From Burkholderiaceae bacterium (GTDB taxonomy: Bacteria; Pseudomonadota; Gammaproteobacteria; Burkholderiales; Burkholderiaceae), in assembly GCA_025057735.1 (NCBI GenBank), contig JANWUU010000022.1:1-8671 (forward strand): 8,671 nt of DNA. Reading direction: 5' to 3'. Made by a program: the position numbers and the translations under genes. The notes under the pieces are model-generated. The model did no database searches and had not been told where the DNA came from. It saw only the letters and a list, made by a program, of their open reading frames with translations. Positions 1-7,136 of this stretch are shown one piece after another. Each line of letters begins with the position of its first letter. Position 1 is the first letter of the stretch.

Positions 1-1
1 C

Positions 2-1108
2 CGCATCCGGCACGTCCTGGTGATTGACGGCGCGACGCTGCTCGGCGTGGTGTCGGAGCGCGACCTCTTTTCGCTGCAGCGGCTCGGGCTGGGCGAACTG
101 ACGATGGAGATCCGGCTGGCGCGCGACATCGACACGCTGGCGGCCCTGGCCGCGCGTGTCCGCCGCTTGACGCGCCTGCTGGTCGAGGAAGGCGTGGCCG
201 CCGAACCGCTGACGCTGTACGTGTCGTTGTTGAACGACCGCATCGCGCAGCGGGTGATCGAGCTCGTGCGCAAGAGCCACGCCTGGGACCGCATCGGGTG
301 GTGCTGGCTCGCCTTCGGCAGTGAGGGCCGCCTGGAGCAGACCTTCGCCACCGATCAGGACAACGGTCTGCTCTTTCAGGCCGACGAGGATCCGGCGGCG
401 GTGCGGGCGCGCCTGCTGCCGTTCGCGCGCGCGGTCAACGAGGCGCTCGATGCCTGCGGCTATCCGTTGTGCAAGGGCAATGTGATGGCCTCCAATCCAG
501 CGCTGTGCCTGTCGCTGGACGAATGGCGCGCCAAGCTCGCCGGCTGGCTCGCCAACTCGGATCCGAAGGCGCTGCTGGACGCCGCGATCTGCTTCGATTT
601 CCGGCCGCTCGCCGGCGACGCGCGGCTGGCGCAGCGCCTGCGCGAATGGTTCCTCGCCCAGACGCAGGCGCGGCCGAACTTCCTGCGGCTGCTGGCGGAA
701 AACGCGCTGCAGGCGCGGCCGCCGCTGGCGCGCTGGCGGGATTTCGCCACCGAGGCCGACGGCACGATCAACATCAAGCTGTACGGCGTGCGCCCGTTCG
801 TCGACTGCGCCCGCATCCTGGCCCTGGCGCGCGGCCTGCCGGGCACCGGCACGGTGGCACGTTTCCGCGCGGCGATCGCGGCGGGCGCGCTACCGGCGGC
901 CGACGGCGAGGCCACGATCGCCGCCTTCCTGTTCATCCAGCAGGTTCGGCTGCGCCACCAGGCCGCGCTGCCCACGCTGACCGACGAACGCGCCAACCGC
1001 ATCGATCCGCAGCGGCTCGACGAGCTGCAGCGGCGCACGCTGAAAGAGGCGTTCCGTCTGGAACGCGACATGCAGGCGCGCCTGGCGCTCGACTACCAGC
1101 TGCGCTGA
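2..1108 (+). CDS. CBS / DUF294 nucleotidyltransferase-like protein, 5'-truncated by the window
   Basis: The reading frame is open from base 2 to a TGA at 1106-1108, giving 368 visible residues; the start lies upstream of the window. The first ~25 residues (RHVLVIDG...LLGVVSERDLFSL) read as the end of a CBS domain. A DUF294 putative nucleotidyltransferase domain follows, with the signature GSEGRLEQT then TDQDNG at about residues 106-122; the acidic D-x-D there is the expected metal site of the GlnD-like nucleotidyltransferase fold. The rest, to about residue 350, fits the alpha-helical DUF294 C-terminal substrate-binding domain. Family members usually also carry an N-terminal cyclic-nucleotide-binding domain and run to roughly 600 residues, so about 40% of the protein is probably missing here. 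The substrate is unknown and a signalling role is only inferred. The gene converges on qmcA with 20 bases between stops. An internal GTG at 20 is not a believable start because the CBS motif begins before it. Confidence 0.9.
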   Translation, partial: RIRHVLVIDGATLLGVVSERDLFSLQRLGLGELTMEIRLARDIDTLAALAARVRRLTRLLVEEGVAAEPLTLYVSLLNDRIAQRVIELVRKSHAWDRIGWCWLAFGSEGRLEQTFATDQDNGLLFQADEDPAAVRARLLPFARAVNEALDACGYPLCKGNVMASNPALCLSLDEWRAKLAGWLANSDPKALLDAAICFDFRPLAGDARLAQRLREWFLAQTQARPNFLRLLAENALQARPPLARWRDFATEADGTINIKLYGVRPFVDCARILALARGLPGTGTVARFRAAIAAGALPAADGEATIAAFLFIQQVRLRHQAALPTLTDERANRIDPQRLDELQRRTLKEAFRLERDMQARLALDYQLR

Positions 1109-1128
1109 GCGGGCCGCCGCCGCGCGAC

Positions 1129-2052
1129 TCAGGCCGGCCGCCCTTTCACGACGGTCATGGCGGCGGCGATCAGGCTGCTCAAGTCGGCGAAATTGGCCGG
1201 CACGATCAGCGCATTGTTCTTCTGCGCCAGCCCGGCGAAGGCCTCGACGTACTTCTCCGCCACCTTCAGGTTCACCGCCTCCATGCCGCCGGGCGCGGCG
1301 ATCGCGGCCGCCACCTTGCGGATCGCCTCGGCGGTGGCCTCCGCCAGCGCCAGCACGGCGGCCGCCTCGCCCTGCGCGCGGTTGATCTCGGCCTGCTTGT
1401 CGCCTTCGGACTTGGCGATCGCCGCCTCCTTCTCGCCGGTGGCGATGTTGATCTGCTCCTGCTTACGCCCTTCCGAGGACGCGATCAACGCCCGCTTCTC
1501 GCGTTCCGCGGTGATCTGCTGCTGCATCGCGCGCAGGATCTCCGCCGGCGGCGTCAGGTCCTTGATCTCGTAACGCAGCACCTTCACGCCCCAGTTCATC
1601 GCCGCCTCGTCGATCGCCGACACGACGCTGTGGTTGATGAACTCGCGTTCCTCGAACGTGCGGTCGAGCTCCAGCCGGCCGATCACCGAGCGCAGCGTGG
1701 TCTGTGCCAGTTGGGTGATGGCGACGATGTAGTTGCTGGAGCCGTAGCTGGCGCGCTGCGGGTCAGTGACCTGGAAGAACAGCACGCCATCGACCGTCAG
1801 CTGCGTGTTGTCCTTGGTGATGCAGATCTGGCTGGGCGTGTCCAGCGGGATCTCCTTCAGGCTGTGCTTGTAGGCCACGCGGTCGATGAACGGGATGACG
1901 ATGTTCAGTCCCGGCGTGAGTGTGGCGTGGTACTTGCCGAGCCGCTCCACCACCCAGGCGTGCTGCTGCGGCACGATCGTCACCGACTTGATCACGAACA
2001 CGATCGCTACCACTAGCAGCACCAGCACGACGATCGCCGACCCTTGCAGCAT
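1129..2052 (-). CDS. qmcA: SPFH/Band 7 paraslipin, QmcA (stomatin-like) family
   Basis: A 307-residue stomatin/prohibitin-like inner-membrane protein of the paraslipin group, thought to oligomerise into membrane microdomains and to work with an NfeD partner. One hydrophobic segment lies at residues 4-21 and acts as a membrane anchor. The SPFH domain follows (about 23-180), with family-typical stretches IVPQQHAWVVERLGK, LTPGLNIVIPFIDRV and ITKDNTQLTVDGVLFFQV. An Ala/Glu/Lys-rich coiled coil spans about 170-250, including KSEGDKQAEINRAQGEA, and a hydrophobic tail follows. Length and motifs match E. coli QmcA (YbbK), so the gene looks intact. The ATG at 2052 is preceded by an AGAGGGG ribosome-binding site with a 4-base spacer. 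It lies 21 bases downstream of nfeD and is the last gene of the ppsA-nfeD-qmcA run. The molecular function of the family is poorly defined; family membership is secure. Confidence 0.95.
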   Translation of the reverse strand: MLQGSAIVVLVLLVVAIVFVIKSVTIVPQQHAWVVERLGKYHATLTPGLNIVIPFIDRVAYKHSLKEIPLDTPSQICITKDNTQLTVDGVLFFQVTDPQRASYGSSNYIVAITQLAQTTLRSVIGRLELDRTFEEREFINHSVVSAIDEAAMNWGVKVLRYEIKDLTPPAEILRAMQQQITAEREKRALIASSEGRKQEQINIATGEKEAAIAKSEGDKQAEINRAQGEAAAVLALAEATAEAIRKVAAAIAAPGGMEAVNLKVAEKYVEAFAGLAQKNNALIVPANFADLSSLIAAAMTVVKGRPA

Positions 2053-2073
2053 CTTGCCCCTCTGCGAATCTTG

Positions 2074-2499
2074 CTACGCCCGCCGCCGCGCGACGATCAG
2101 GCGGTTGCCTTCGACGGCACGGATCTCGAACTCGCCCGGCTGCGCGCGCTCGCCGTCGGCCAGTACCACGTCCCACAGCGCGCCGCGGTAGGTCGTGCGC
2201 GCATGGCCGCCCTCGCTCCACTGCGCGACGTGCACGGTCTGGCCGACGTCCAGATGCTGGAGCGCCTCGGCGGGGTCCTTCGCGCGCCGCGCCTGCCGGC
2301 GGCGACGCAGGGCGAGCGCGCCGCCGACGCCGACCGCGGCCGCCGCCAGCAACTGCAGCACGAAGGCGCCGCCGAGCAGACTCACGACGCCGCCGGCGGC
2401 GAGCGCCGCCGCGATGATCAGCAGATAGAACGTCCCGGTCAGCAGCTCGGCCACTAGCGCCACGCCGGCCAGCACGAACCAGGCCACCCAGATGCCCAT
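2074..2499 (-). CDS. NfeD family membrane protein (short form)
   Basis: A 141-residue protein with three hydrophobic segments (about residues 4-21, 23-41 and 44-63), a basic RRRRQARR stop-transfer at 65-72, and a soluble C-terminal region (about 80-138) of the size and pattern of the NfeD OB-fold: VGQTVHVAQW, then RGALWDVV, then FEIRAVEGNRLIV. This is the short NfeD class, which lacks the N-terminal ClpP-like serine protease domain of long NfeD proteins. Its nearest functional counterpart is E. coli YbbJ, encoded beside qmcA. The adjacent qmcA product is the expected partner; the OB-fold probably faces the cytoplasm (inference). The ATG at 2499 sits 10 bases after the ppsA stop. The ribosome-binding purines (GAGG overlapping that stop, then AGGG) suggest coupled translation with ppsA. 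The exact biochemical role is unknown. Confidence 0.92.
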   Translation of the reverse strand: MGIWVAWFVLAGVALVAELLTGTFYLLIIAAALAAGGVVSLLGGAFVLQLLAAAAVGVGGALALRRRRQARRAKDPAEALQHLDVGQTVHVAQWSEGGHARTTYRGALWDVVLADGERAQPGEFEIRAVEGNRLIVARRRA

Positions 2500-2509
2500 G
2501 CGCCCTGCC

Positions 2510-4879
2510 TCAGCCGGCGCGCGCCAGGCGCCGCCAGGTATCGACGACCGTGTCCGGATTCAGCGAGATCGACTCGATGCCCTGCGCCACCAGCCACTGC
2601 GCGAAATCCAGGTGGTCCGACGGGCCCTGGCCGCAGATGCCGACGTACTTGCCGCGCGCGCGGCAGGCGGCGATGGCCTCCTGGATCAGGCGCTTGACGG
2701 CCGGGTCGCGCTCGTCGAAGCCGTCGGCGACCAAGCCGGAATCGCGGTCCAGGCCGAGCGTCAACTGCGTCAGATCGTTGGAGCCGATGGAGAAGCCATC
2801 GAAATAGTCGAGGAACTGGTCGGCGAGCAAGGCATTGGACGGGACCTCGCACATCATGATCAGGCGCAAACCGTTTTCGCCGCGCTTGAGGCCGTTTTCC
2901 GCCAGCAGCTCGGTGACGCGGCGCGCCTCGGCCAGGGTGCGCACGAACGGCACCATGATCTCGACGTTGGTCAGCCCCATTTGCTCGCGCACGCGCTTCA
3001 GCGCCCGGCACTCCATGCGGAAGCACTCGGCGAACGACTCGGCGATGTAGCGCGCCGCGCCGCGGAAGCCGAGCATCGGATTCTCTTCCTCCGGCTCGTA
3101 GCGCGTGCCGCCGATCAGCTTGCGATACTCGTTGCTCTTGAAGTCCGACAGCCGCACGATCACCGGCTTGGGCCAGAAGGCGGCGGCGATGGTGGCGATC
3201 CCCTCGGCGAGCTTCTCCTCGAAGAAGGCGCGCGGGCTGGCGTAGCCGTGCGACAGGACCTCGACGGCGCGCTTCAGCTCGTCGTCGACGCGCGGATAGT
3301 CGAGCACCGCCTTCGGGTGCAGGCCGATGTGGTTGTTGATGATGAACTCTAGGCGCGCCAACCCCACCCCATCGTTGGGCAGGGCCTGGAAATCGAAGGC
3401 CAGTTGCGGGTTGCCGACGTTCATCATGATCTTCACCGGCACCGTCGGCAGCGTGCCCGCCTGCACCGTCTCCACCTCCATGTCCAGACGGCCGGCGTAG
3501 ACGTGGCCGGTGTCGCCTTCGGCGCAGGACACCGTGACCTCGGCCCCATCGGGCAGCGCCTCGGTGGCGTTGCCGCAGCCGACCACGGCCGGGATGCCGA
3601 GCTCGCGCGCGATGATCGCGGCATGACAGGTGCGGCCGCCGCGGTTGGTGACGATGGCGGCGGCGCGCTTCATCACGGGCTCCCAGTTGGGGTCGGTCAT
3701 GTCCGTGACCAGCACGTCGCCCGGCTGCACGCGCTCCATCTCGGAGGCGCTGGCGATCACGCGCACCCGGCCCACCCCGATCTTCTGTCCGATCGCGCGC
3801 CCGGAGGCCAGCACGGTGGAGCGGCTCTTCAAGCGGTAGCGCTGATGCGCCTGCGCCTGCGGGTGAGATTTCACCGTCTCCGGTCGCGCCTGCAGGATGT
3901 AAATGCGACCGTCGATGCCGTCCTTGCCCCACTCGATGTCCATCGGCCGGCCATAGTGGCGCTCGATGATCACCGCGTAGCGGGCCAGTTCCAGCACGTC
4001 GTCGTCGGTCAGGCAGAAGCGGTGTCGCTGCTCGTCGGGCACGTCCGCCGTGCGCACGCTGCGGCCGTCGCGCGCCGAGGGGTCGAACTCCATCTTGATC
4101 AGCTTGGAGCCGAGCGTGCGCCGCACGATCGGGTATTTGCCGGCGGCCAGCATCGGCTTGTGCACGTAGAACTCGTCCGGATTGACCGCGCCCTGCACCA
4201 CGGTCTCGCCGAGGCCGTAGCTGGCGGTGATGAAGACGACGTCGCGGAAGCCGCTTTCGGTGTCGAGCGTGAACATCACGCCGGCGGCGCCCACATCGCT
4301 GCGCACCATCTTTTGTACGCCCGCGGACAGGGCGACATTTTCGTGCGCAAATCCTTTGTGCACGCGGTAGGCGATGGCGCGGTCGTTGTACAGCGACGCG
4401 AACACGTGACGGATGCGATCCAGCACCGCCTCGATGCCGACCACGTTCAGAAAGGTCTCCTGCTGGCCCGCGAACGAGGCATCCGGCAGGTCCTCCGCCG
4501 TGGCCGAGGAGCGCACCGCCACCGAGATGTCGCGCCCCTCGCGCAGCCGCTCGTAGGCGGCGCGGATCTCCGCCTCCAGCGCGGCCGGCAGGGGCGCGGC
4601 CGCCACCCAGCCACGGATCTCGGCGCCGGCCTGCGCGAGCGCGCGTACGTCGTCGACGTCCAGCGCCGCCAGGCGCGCGTTGATGCGTTCCGTCAGCCGG
4701 TTGGCGGCGAGAAACTCGCGAAAGGCCTCGGCCGTGGTGGCGAAGCCATCCGGTACGCGAACACCGTGCGCCGCCAGCTGGCTGAGCATCTCACCGAGCG
4801 AGGCATTCTTGCCGCCCACCCGCTCCACGTCCGTCATGCGCAGCTCGCTGAACGGAACGACGTACCGACTGCGTTGCAT
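2510..4879 (-). CDS. ppsA: Phosphoenolpyruvate synthase (pyruvate, water dikinase)
   Basis: A 789-residue cytoplasmic enzyme converting pyruvate, ATP and water to PEP, AMP and phosphate, the first step of gluconeogenesis from C3 compounds. Domain order is complete. The N-terminal ATP-grasp domain (about 1-350) shows [33 protein letters not shown] and DIEWGKDG...[10 protein letters not shown]. The swivelling phosphohistidine domain has [21 protein letters not shown], with catalytic His at residue 419. The C-terminal PEP/pyruvate TIM barrel (about 480-789) has [22 protein letters not shown] and [10 protein letters not shown], with the catalytic-type Cys at 749. Thr417, two residues before His419, matches the threonine that PpsR phosphorylates in E. 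coli PpsA. Length is close to the family norm (~790). The ATG at 4879 follows a purine-rich GGGAGAGGAG. It is divergent from ppsR and heads the operon into nfeD and qmcA. No frameshift or missing catalytic residue was seen. Confidence 0.98.
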   Translation of the reverse strand: MQRSRYVVPFSELRMTDVERVGGKNASLGEMLSQLAAHGVRVPDGFATTAEAFREFLAANRLTERINARLAALDVDDVRALAQAGAEIRGWVAAAPLPAALEAEIRAAYERLREGRDISVAVRSSATAEDLPDASFAGQQETFLNVVGIEAVLDRIRHVFASLYNDRAIAYRVHKGFAHENVALSAGVQKMVRSDVGAAGVMFTLDTESGFRDVVFITASYGLGETVVQGAVNPDEFYVHKPMLAAGKYPIVRRTLGSKLIKMEFDPSARDGRSVRTADVPDEQRHRFCLTDDDVLELARYAVIIERHYGRPMDIEWGKDGIDGRIYILQARPETVKSHPQAQAHQRYRLKSRSTVLASGRAIGQKIGVGRVRVIASASEMERVQPGDVLVTDMTDPNWEPVMKRAAAIVTNRGGRTCHAAIIARELGIPAVVGCGNATEALPDGAEVTVSCAEGDTGHVYAGRLDMEVETVQAGTLPTVPVKIMMNVGNPQLAFDFQALPNDGVGLARLEFIINNHIGLHPKAVLDYPRVDDELKRAVEVLSHGYASPRAFFEEKLAEGIATIAAAFWPKPVIVRLSDFKSNEYRKLIGGTRYEPEEENPMLGFRGAARYIAESFAECFRMECRALKRVREQMGLTNVEIMVPFVRTLAEARRVTELLAENGLKRGENGLRLIMMCEVPSNALLADQFLDYFDGFSIGSNDLTQLTLGLDRDSGLVADGFDERDPAVKRLIQEAIAACRARGKYVGICGQGPSDHLDFAQWLVAQGIESISLNPDTVVDTWRRLARAG

Positions 4880-4889
4880 CTCCTCTCCC
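4880..4889 (-). promoter_or_regulatory. ppsA ribosome-binding site
   Basis: Read on the minus strand, GGGAGAGGAG runs straight into the ATG at 4879. The upstream GGGAG has a 5-base spacer, a workable Shine-Dalgarno distance. This supports the 4879 start, whose N-terminus ([23 protein letters not shown]) matches the family from its beginning. Confidence 0.7.
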
Positions 4890-4944
4890 AGGGCCGCTAT
4901 GCAAGAATCGCGCGCATTGTAACGACCGGGTTTCTCCCAGCCCC
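4880..4944. promoter_or_regulatory. Divergent ppsA/ppsR intergenic region
   Basis: These 65 bases separate the divergent starts and should hold promoters for both directions. They are clearly more AT-rich in the middle than the flanking genes. On the minus strand TACAAT (4916-4921 read in reverse) is a 5/6 match to a sigma-70 -10 box for ppsA, but the position 17 bases upstream of it (GGGGCT) is no -35. On the plus strand TGCAAGAAT (4900-4908) could be an extended -10 for ppsR, again without a good -35. An 8-base direct repeat, TCTCCCAG, occurs at 4884-4891 and 4933-4940. The region's role is well supported; the individual boxes are guesses. Confidence 0.5.
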
Positions 4945-5787
4945 ATGCCGGACCGCCCCGCCGCCCCTGCCGAGCGCACCGTGTTCTACGTCTCCGACGG
5001 CACCGGCATCACCGCGGAGACGATGGGACACTCGGTCATGACGCAGTTCGAAGGACTGCGCTACCGCAAGGAGCGCGTGCCCTTCGTCGATACGCCGGAA
5101 AAGGCGCGCGAGGCGGTGGCGCGCATCAACGATGCCGGGCGGCGCGACGGCCGCCGGCCGATCGTGTTCTCCACGCTGGCCGACCCCCAGGTCAACGCGC
5201 AGCTCAAACAGGCCGATGCGCTGATCCTGGACTTGCTGGAATCCTTCGTGGTGCCGCTCGAGCAGGAGCTCGGCATCAAGTCCAGCCACTCGATCGGGCG
5301 CTCGCACACGATCGCCGACGCGGAGAACTACAAGCACCGCATCGAGGCGATCAACTTCGCGCTCGCCCACGACGACGGCCAGTCGGCCAAGGGCCTGGCG
5401 GCCGCGGACGTGATCCTGATCGGCGTCTCGCGCAGCGGCAAGACGCCCACCAGCCTGTACCTGGCGATGCAGTACGGCATCAAGGCGGCCAACTATCCGC
5501 TCATTCCGGAGGATTTCGAGCGCGGCGAGCTGCCCTCGGCGCTGCCGCCTCTGAAGCACAAGATCTTCGGCCTGTCGATCGCGCCGGAGCGGCTGGCCGA
5601 GGTCCGGCACGAGCGCCGCCCCAACAGCCGCTATGCGTCGCTGGAAAACTGCCGCTACGAGGTGGCCGCCGCCGAACAACTGATGCGGCGCGAGGGCATC
5701 CGCTGGCTGTCCTCCACCACCAAGTCGATCGAGGAGATCGCCGCCACGGTCGTGCAGCAGCTCGGCCTGGAGCGGCGCACCGTCTGA
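4945..5787 (+). CDS. ppsR: PEP synthase regulatory protein (PSRP, DUF299 kinase/pyrophosphorylase)
   Basis: A 280-residue bifunctional regulator. In characterised homologues it inactivates PEP synthase by ADP-dependent phosphorylation of the threonine beside the catalytic histidine, and reactivates it by phosphate-dependent removal that yields pyrophosphate. Family signatures seen are [20 protein letters not shown] near the N-terminus, [10 protein letters not shown] at about 112-121, and the P-loop [15 protein letters not shown] with Gly160 to Thr167. The C-terminal region, [13 protein letters not shown] then [16 protein letters not shown], also fits. Length is typical (~270-280). The ATG at 4945 is the only sensible start: no other ATG, GTG or TTG lies in frame between it and 4897, and the conserved N-terminal motif begins at residue 11. 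No good Shine-Dalgarno precedes it. The target gene ppsA is immediately divergent, with Thr417/His419 in its product, which makes the specificity (PEP synthase rather than PPDK) very likely. The stop is 3 bases from the cfa stop. Confidence 0.96.
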   Translation: MPDRPAAPAERTVFYVSDGTGITAETMGHSVMTQFEGLRYRKERVPFVDTPEKAREAVARINDAGRRDGRRPIVFSTLADPQVNAQLKQADALILDLLESFVVPLEQELGIKSSHSIGRSHTIADAENYKHRIEAINFALAHDDGQSAKGLAAADVILIGVSRSGKTPTSLYLAMQYGIKAANYPLIPEDFERGELPSALPPLKHKIFGLSIAPERLAEVRHERRPNSRYASLENCRYEVAAAEQLMRREGIRWLSSTTKSIEEIAATVVQQLGLERRTV

Positions 5788-5790
5788 GCG

Positions 5791-7059
5791 TCAGCCCGGC
5801 GCGTACATCCAGTCGCGCGTCAGCGGCAGCTCGGTCGGCCCAGGTTGGGTCTGCTTGCTGCCGAGGAGCTGGTAAATATTGATCCAGTGGCGGGCGAAGC
5901 CGTGGCTGCAGCCGGCCAGATACGCGCGCCAGATGCGCAACGTTTTTTCGTCGACCAGACGGCGCGCCTCGGACAGACGCGCCTCCAGGCGGTTGGACCA
6001 GTGCGCCAGCGTCTTCGCGTAGTGCGGACGCAGGCTCTCGACGTCCACCACCTCGAACCCCTGCCCGGACATTTCGCGCAGCGCGAGGCTGACGTGCGGC
6101 AGTTCGCCGTGCGGGAAGACGTACTTGCCGATGAAGTCGCTGACGCCGGAACCGACCGGCCGGCTGTCGACGTCGGTTGAGGTGATGCCGTGGTTCAGGA
6201 ACAGGCCGCGCTCGCGCAGCAGGTCGCGCACGATGCCGAAATAGATGCCGAGGTTGCGCAGCCCCACGTGCTCGAACATGCCGACGCTCGCGACCTTGTC
6301 GAAACTGCCCGCGCCGAAGCGTTTCACGGCCTCGCGGTAGTCGAGCAGCAGCGCCTGGCAGCGGTCGCCGAGCCCAGCGGCGGCGATGCGTTCGGCGGCC
6401 AGCCGCTGCTGCGCCTCCGACAGCGTGATGCCGGTGGCGCGCACGCCGTACTTGCGCGCGGCATGGATGATCAGCCCGCCCCAGCCGCAGCCGATGTCGA
6501 GGAAACGCTCGCCCGGGGCCAGGCGCAGCTTGCGGCAGATGTGGTCGAGCTTCGCGACCTGCGCCTCGTCGATCGATTCGTCACCGGTGCGAAAGTACGC
6601 GCACGAGTAGACCATGCGCTCGTCCAGCCACAGGCGGTAGAACTCGTTGCCGACGTCGTAGTGGTAGGAGATCGCCTCGCGGTCTTGCTTCGGCGTGTGG
6701 CGCGACAGCGCCGCCACCACCCGCGCGCCCACCGGCGCGCCGCCCAGCTCCGCGAGGCGCTCCGCCAGCGCCACCGCGTCCAGCATGGGGCCGTCCAGAT
6801 CGACGCGGCCTTCCACGAACGCCTCGCCCAGCGCCGCCATCGTCGGCTGCGCCAGAGCCGCCAGCGCGCCCTCGTCGCGGATCGTCAGGGTGATCATGGG
6901 CGGCGCGCCGAACTCGACGCGCTCGCCGTCGGGCAGCACGATCAGAAGGGGCAGCGGATCGCGCGCCCGCGCCGCCTCGGCGAGCCGCAACAATCCTTTC
7001 TCGACGGCCTGCGCGGTCACCTTGCGCGCCGCCTTGCCGAACCAGCCTTCTCCCCGCAT
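5791..7059 (-). CDS. cfa: Cyclopropane-fatty-acyl-phospholipid synthase
   Basis: A 422-residue SAM-dependent enzyme that adds a methylene bridge across double bonds of unsaturated acyl chains in membrane phospholipids, usually in stationary phase or under acid stress. An N-terminal substrate-binding region (about 1-125) precedes the methyltransferase fold. The SAM motif LDIGCGWGG is at 187-195. The residues that hold the catalytic bicarbonate in E. coli Cfa (Cys139, Glu239, His266, Ile268, Tyr317) have clear counterparts: Cys153 in YSCAYF, Glu263 in MFEHVG, His290 and Ile292 in NHGI, and Tyr347 in HYAKTL. The frame stays open far upstream, but the ATG at 7059 is chosen because an AGGGAG lies 7 bases before it and the upstream extension is the antisense-like, Arg/Ala-rich translation of the neighbouring gene. 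It is the last gene of the lpxB-rnhB-methyltransferase-cfa run, 77 bases after its neighbour. Intact. Confidence 0.95.
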   Translation of the reverse strand: MRGEGWFGKAARKVTAQAVEKGLLRLAEAARARDPLPLLIVLPDGERVEFGAPPMITLTIRDEGALAALAQPTMAALGEAFVEGRVDLDGPMLDAVALAERLAELGGAPVGARVVAALSRHTPKQDREAISYHYDVGNEFYRLWLDERMVYSCAYFRTGDESIDEAQVAKLDHICRKLRLAPGERFLDIGCGWGGLIIHAARKYGVRATGITLSEAQQRLAAERIAAAGLGDRCQALLLDYREAVKRFGAGSFDKVASVGMFEHVGLRNLGIYFGIVRDLLRERGLFLNHGITSTDVDSRPVGSGVSDFIGKYVFPHGELPHVSLALREMSGQGFEVVDVESLRPHYAKTLAHWSNRLEARLSEARRLVDEKTLRIWRAYLAGCSHGFARHWINIYQLLGSKQTQPGPTELPLTRDWMYAPG

Positions 7060-7066
7060 CGGAACA

Positions 7067-7072
7067 CTCCCT
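7067..7072 (-). promoter_or_regulatory. cfa ribosome-binding site that decides the start
   Basis: AGGGAG on the minus strand with a 7-base spacer to the ATG at 7059. It supports the 422-residue form over the much longer open frame, which runs through the RNA methyltransferase and into rnhB out of frame. Confidence 0.75.
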
Positions 7073-7084
7073 GCCCAATCGCGC

Positions 7085-7136
7085 GACGACCGGGCGGCAT
7101 TGTTGACGGCCGCCGACGGGGACGCAAGAGGTCGTC
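7085..7136 (-). repeat. Nested inverted repeat in the methyltransferase-cfa gap
   Basis: Outer arms GACGACC (7085-7091) and GGTCGTC (7130-7136) are exact complements. Inside them GGCGGC (7093-7098) and GCCGCC (7109-7114) form a second exact pair around a 10-base loop. In the mRNA the structure would begin at the base right after the methyltransferase stop codon and end about 12 bases before the cfa ribosome-binding site. No T-run follows, so it does not look like an intrinsic terminator. It could be a leader structure, an RNA-stability element or chance in GC-rich DNA. Confidence 0.4.
7099..7127 (-). promoter_or_regulatory. Possible weak sigma-70-like promoter for cfa
   Basis: On the minus strand TTGCGT (7122-7127) and AACAAT (7099-7104) are spaced by exactly 17 bases and lie about 40 bases upstream of the cfa ATG. 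Each hexamer is only a 3/6 or 4/6 match, so this is a candidate only. A separate cfa promoter would fit the usual growth-phase control of this gene. Confidence 0.2.

Noticed and set aside
1109..1140. GC-rich palindrome (GGCCGGCC at 1132-1139) between the DUF294 gene and qmcA as a bidirectional terminator
   Set aside because: The arms around the junction do not pair well beyond the 8-base palindrome and there is no T-run on either strand.
469..2016. Long plus-strand open frame (515 codons) over the end of the DUF294 gene and antisense to qmcA
   Set aside because: Its translation is Arg/Ala/Gly-rich with no domain, and it overlaps two genes with clear family motifs. Long shadow frames are expected in GC-rich DNA.
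2454..3932. Minus-strand 492-codon frame inside ppsA
   Set aside because: Low-complexity Arg/Gly/Ala translation in another frame of the same strand as ppsA; the PpsA frame carries every catalytic motif.
3404..5041. Plus-strand 545-codon frame antisense to ppsA
   Set aside because: His/Arg/Val-rich antisense shadow that crosses the intergenic spacer and enters ppsR out of frame.
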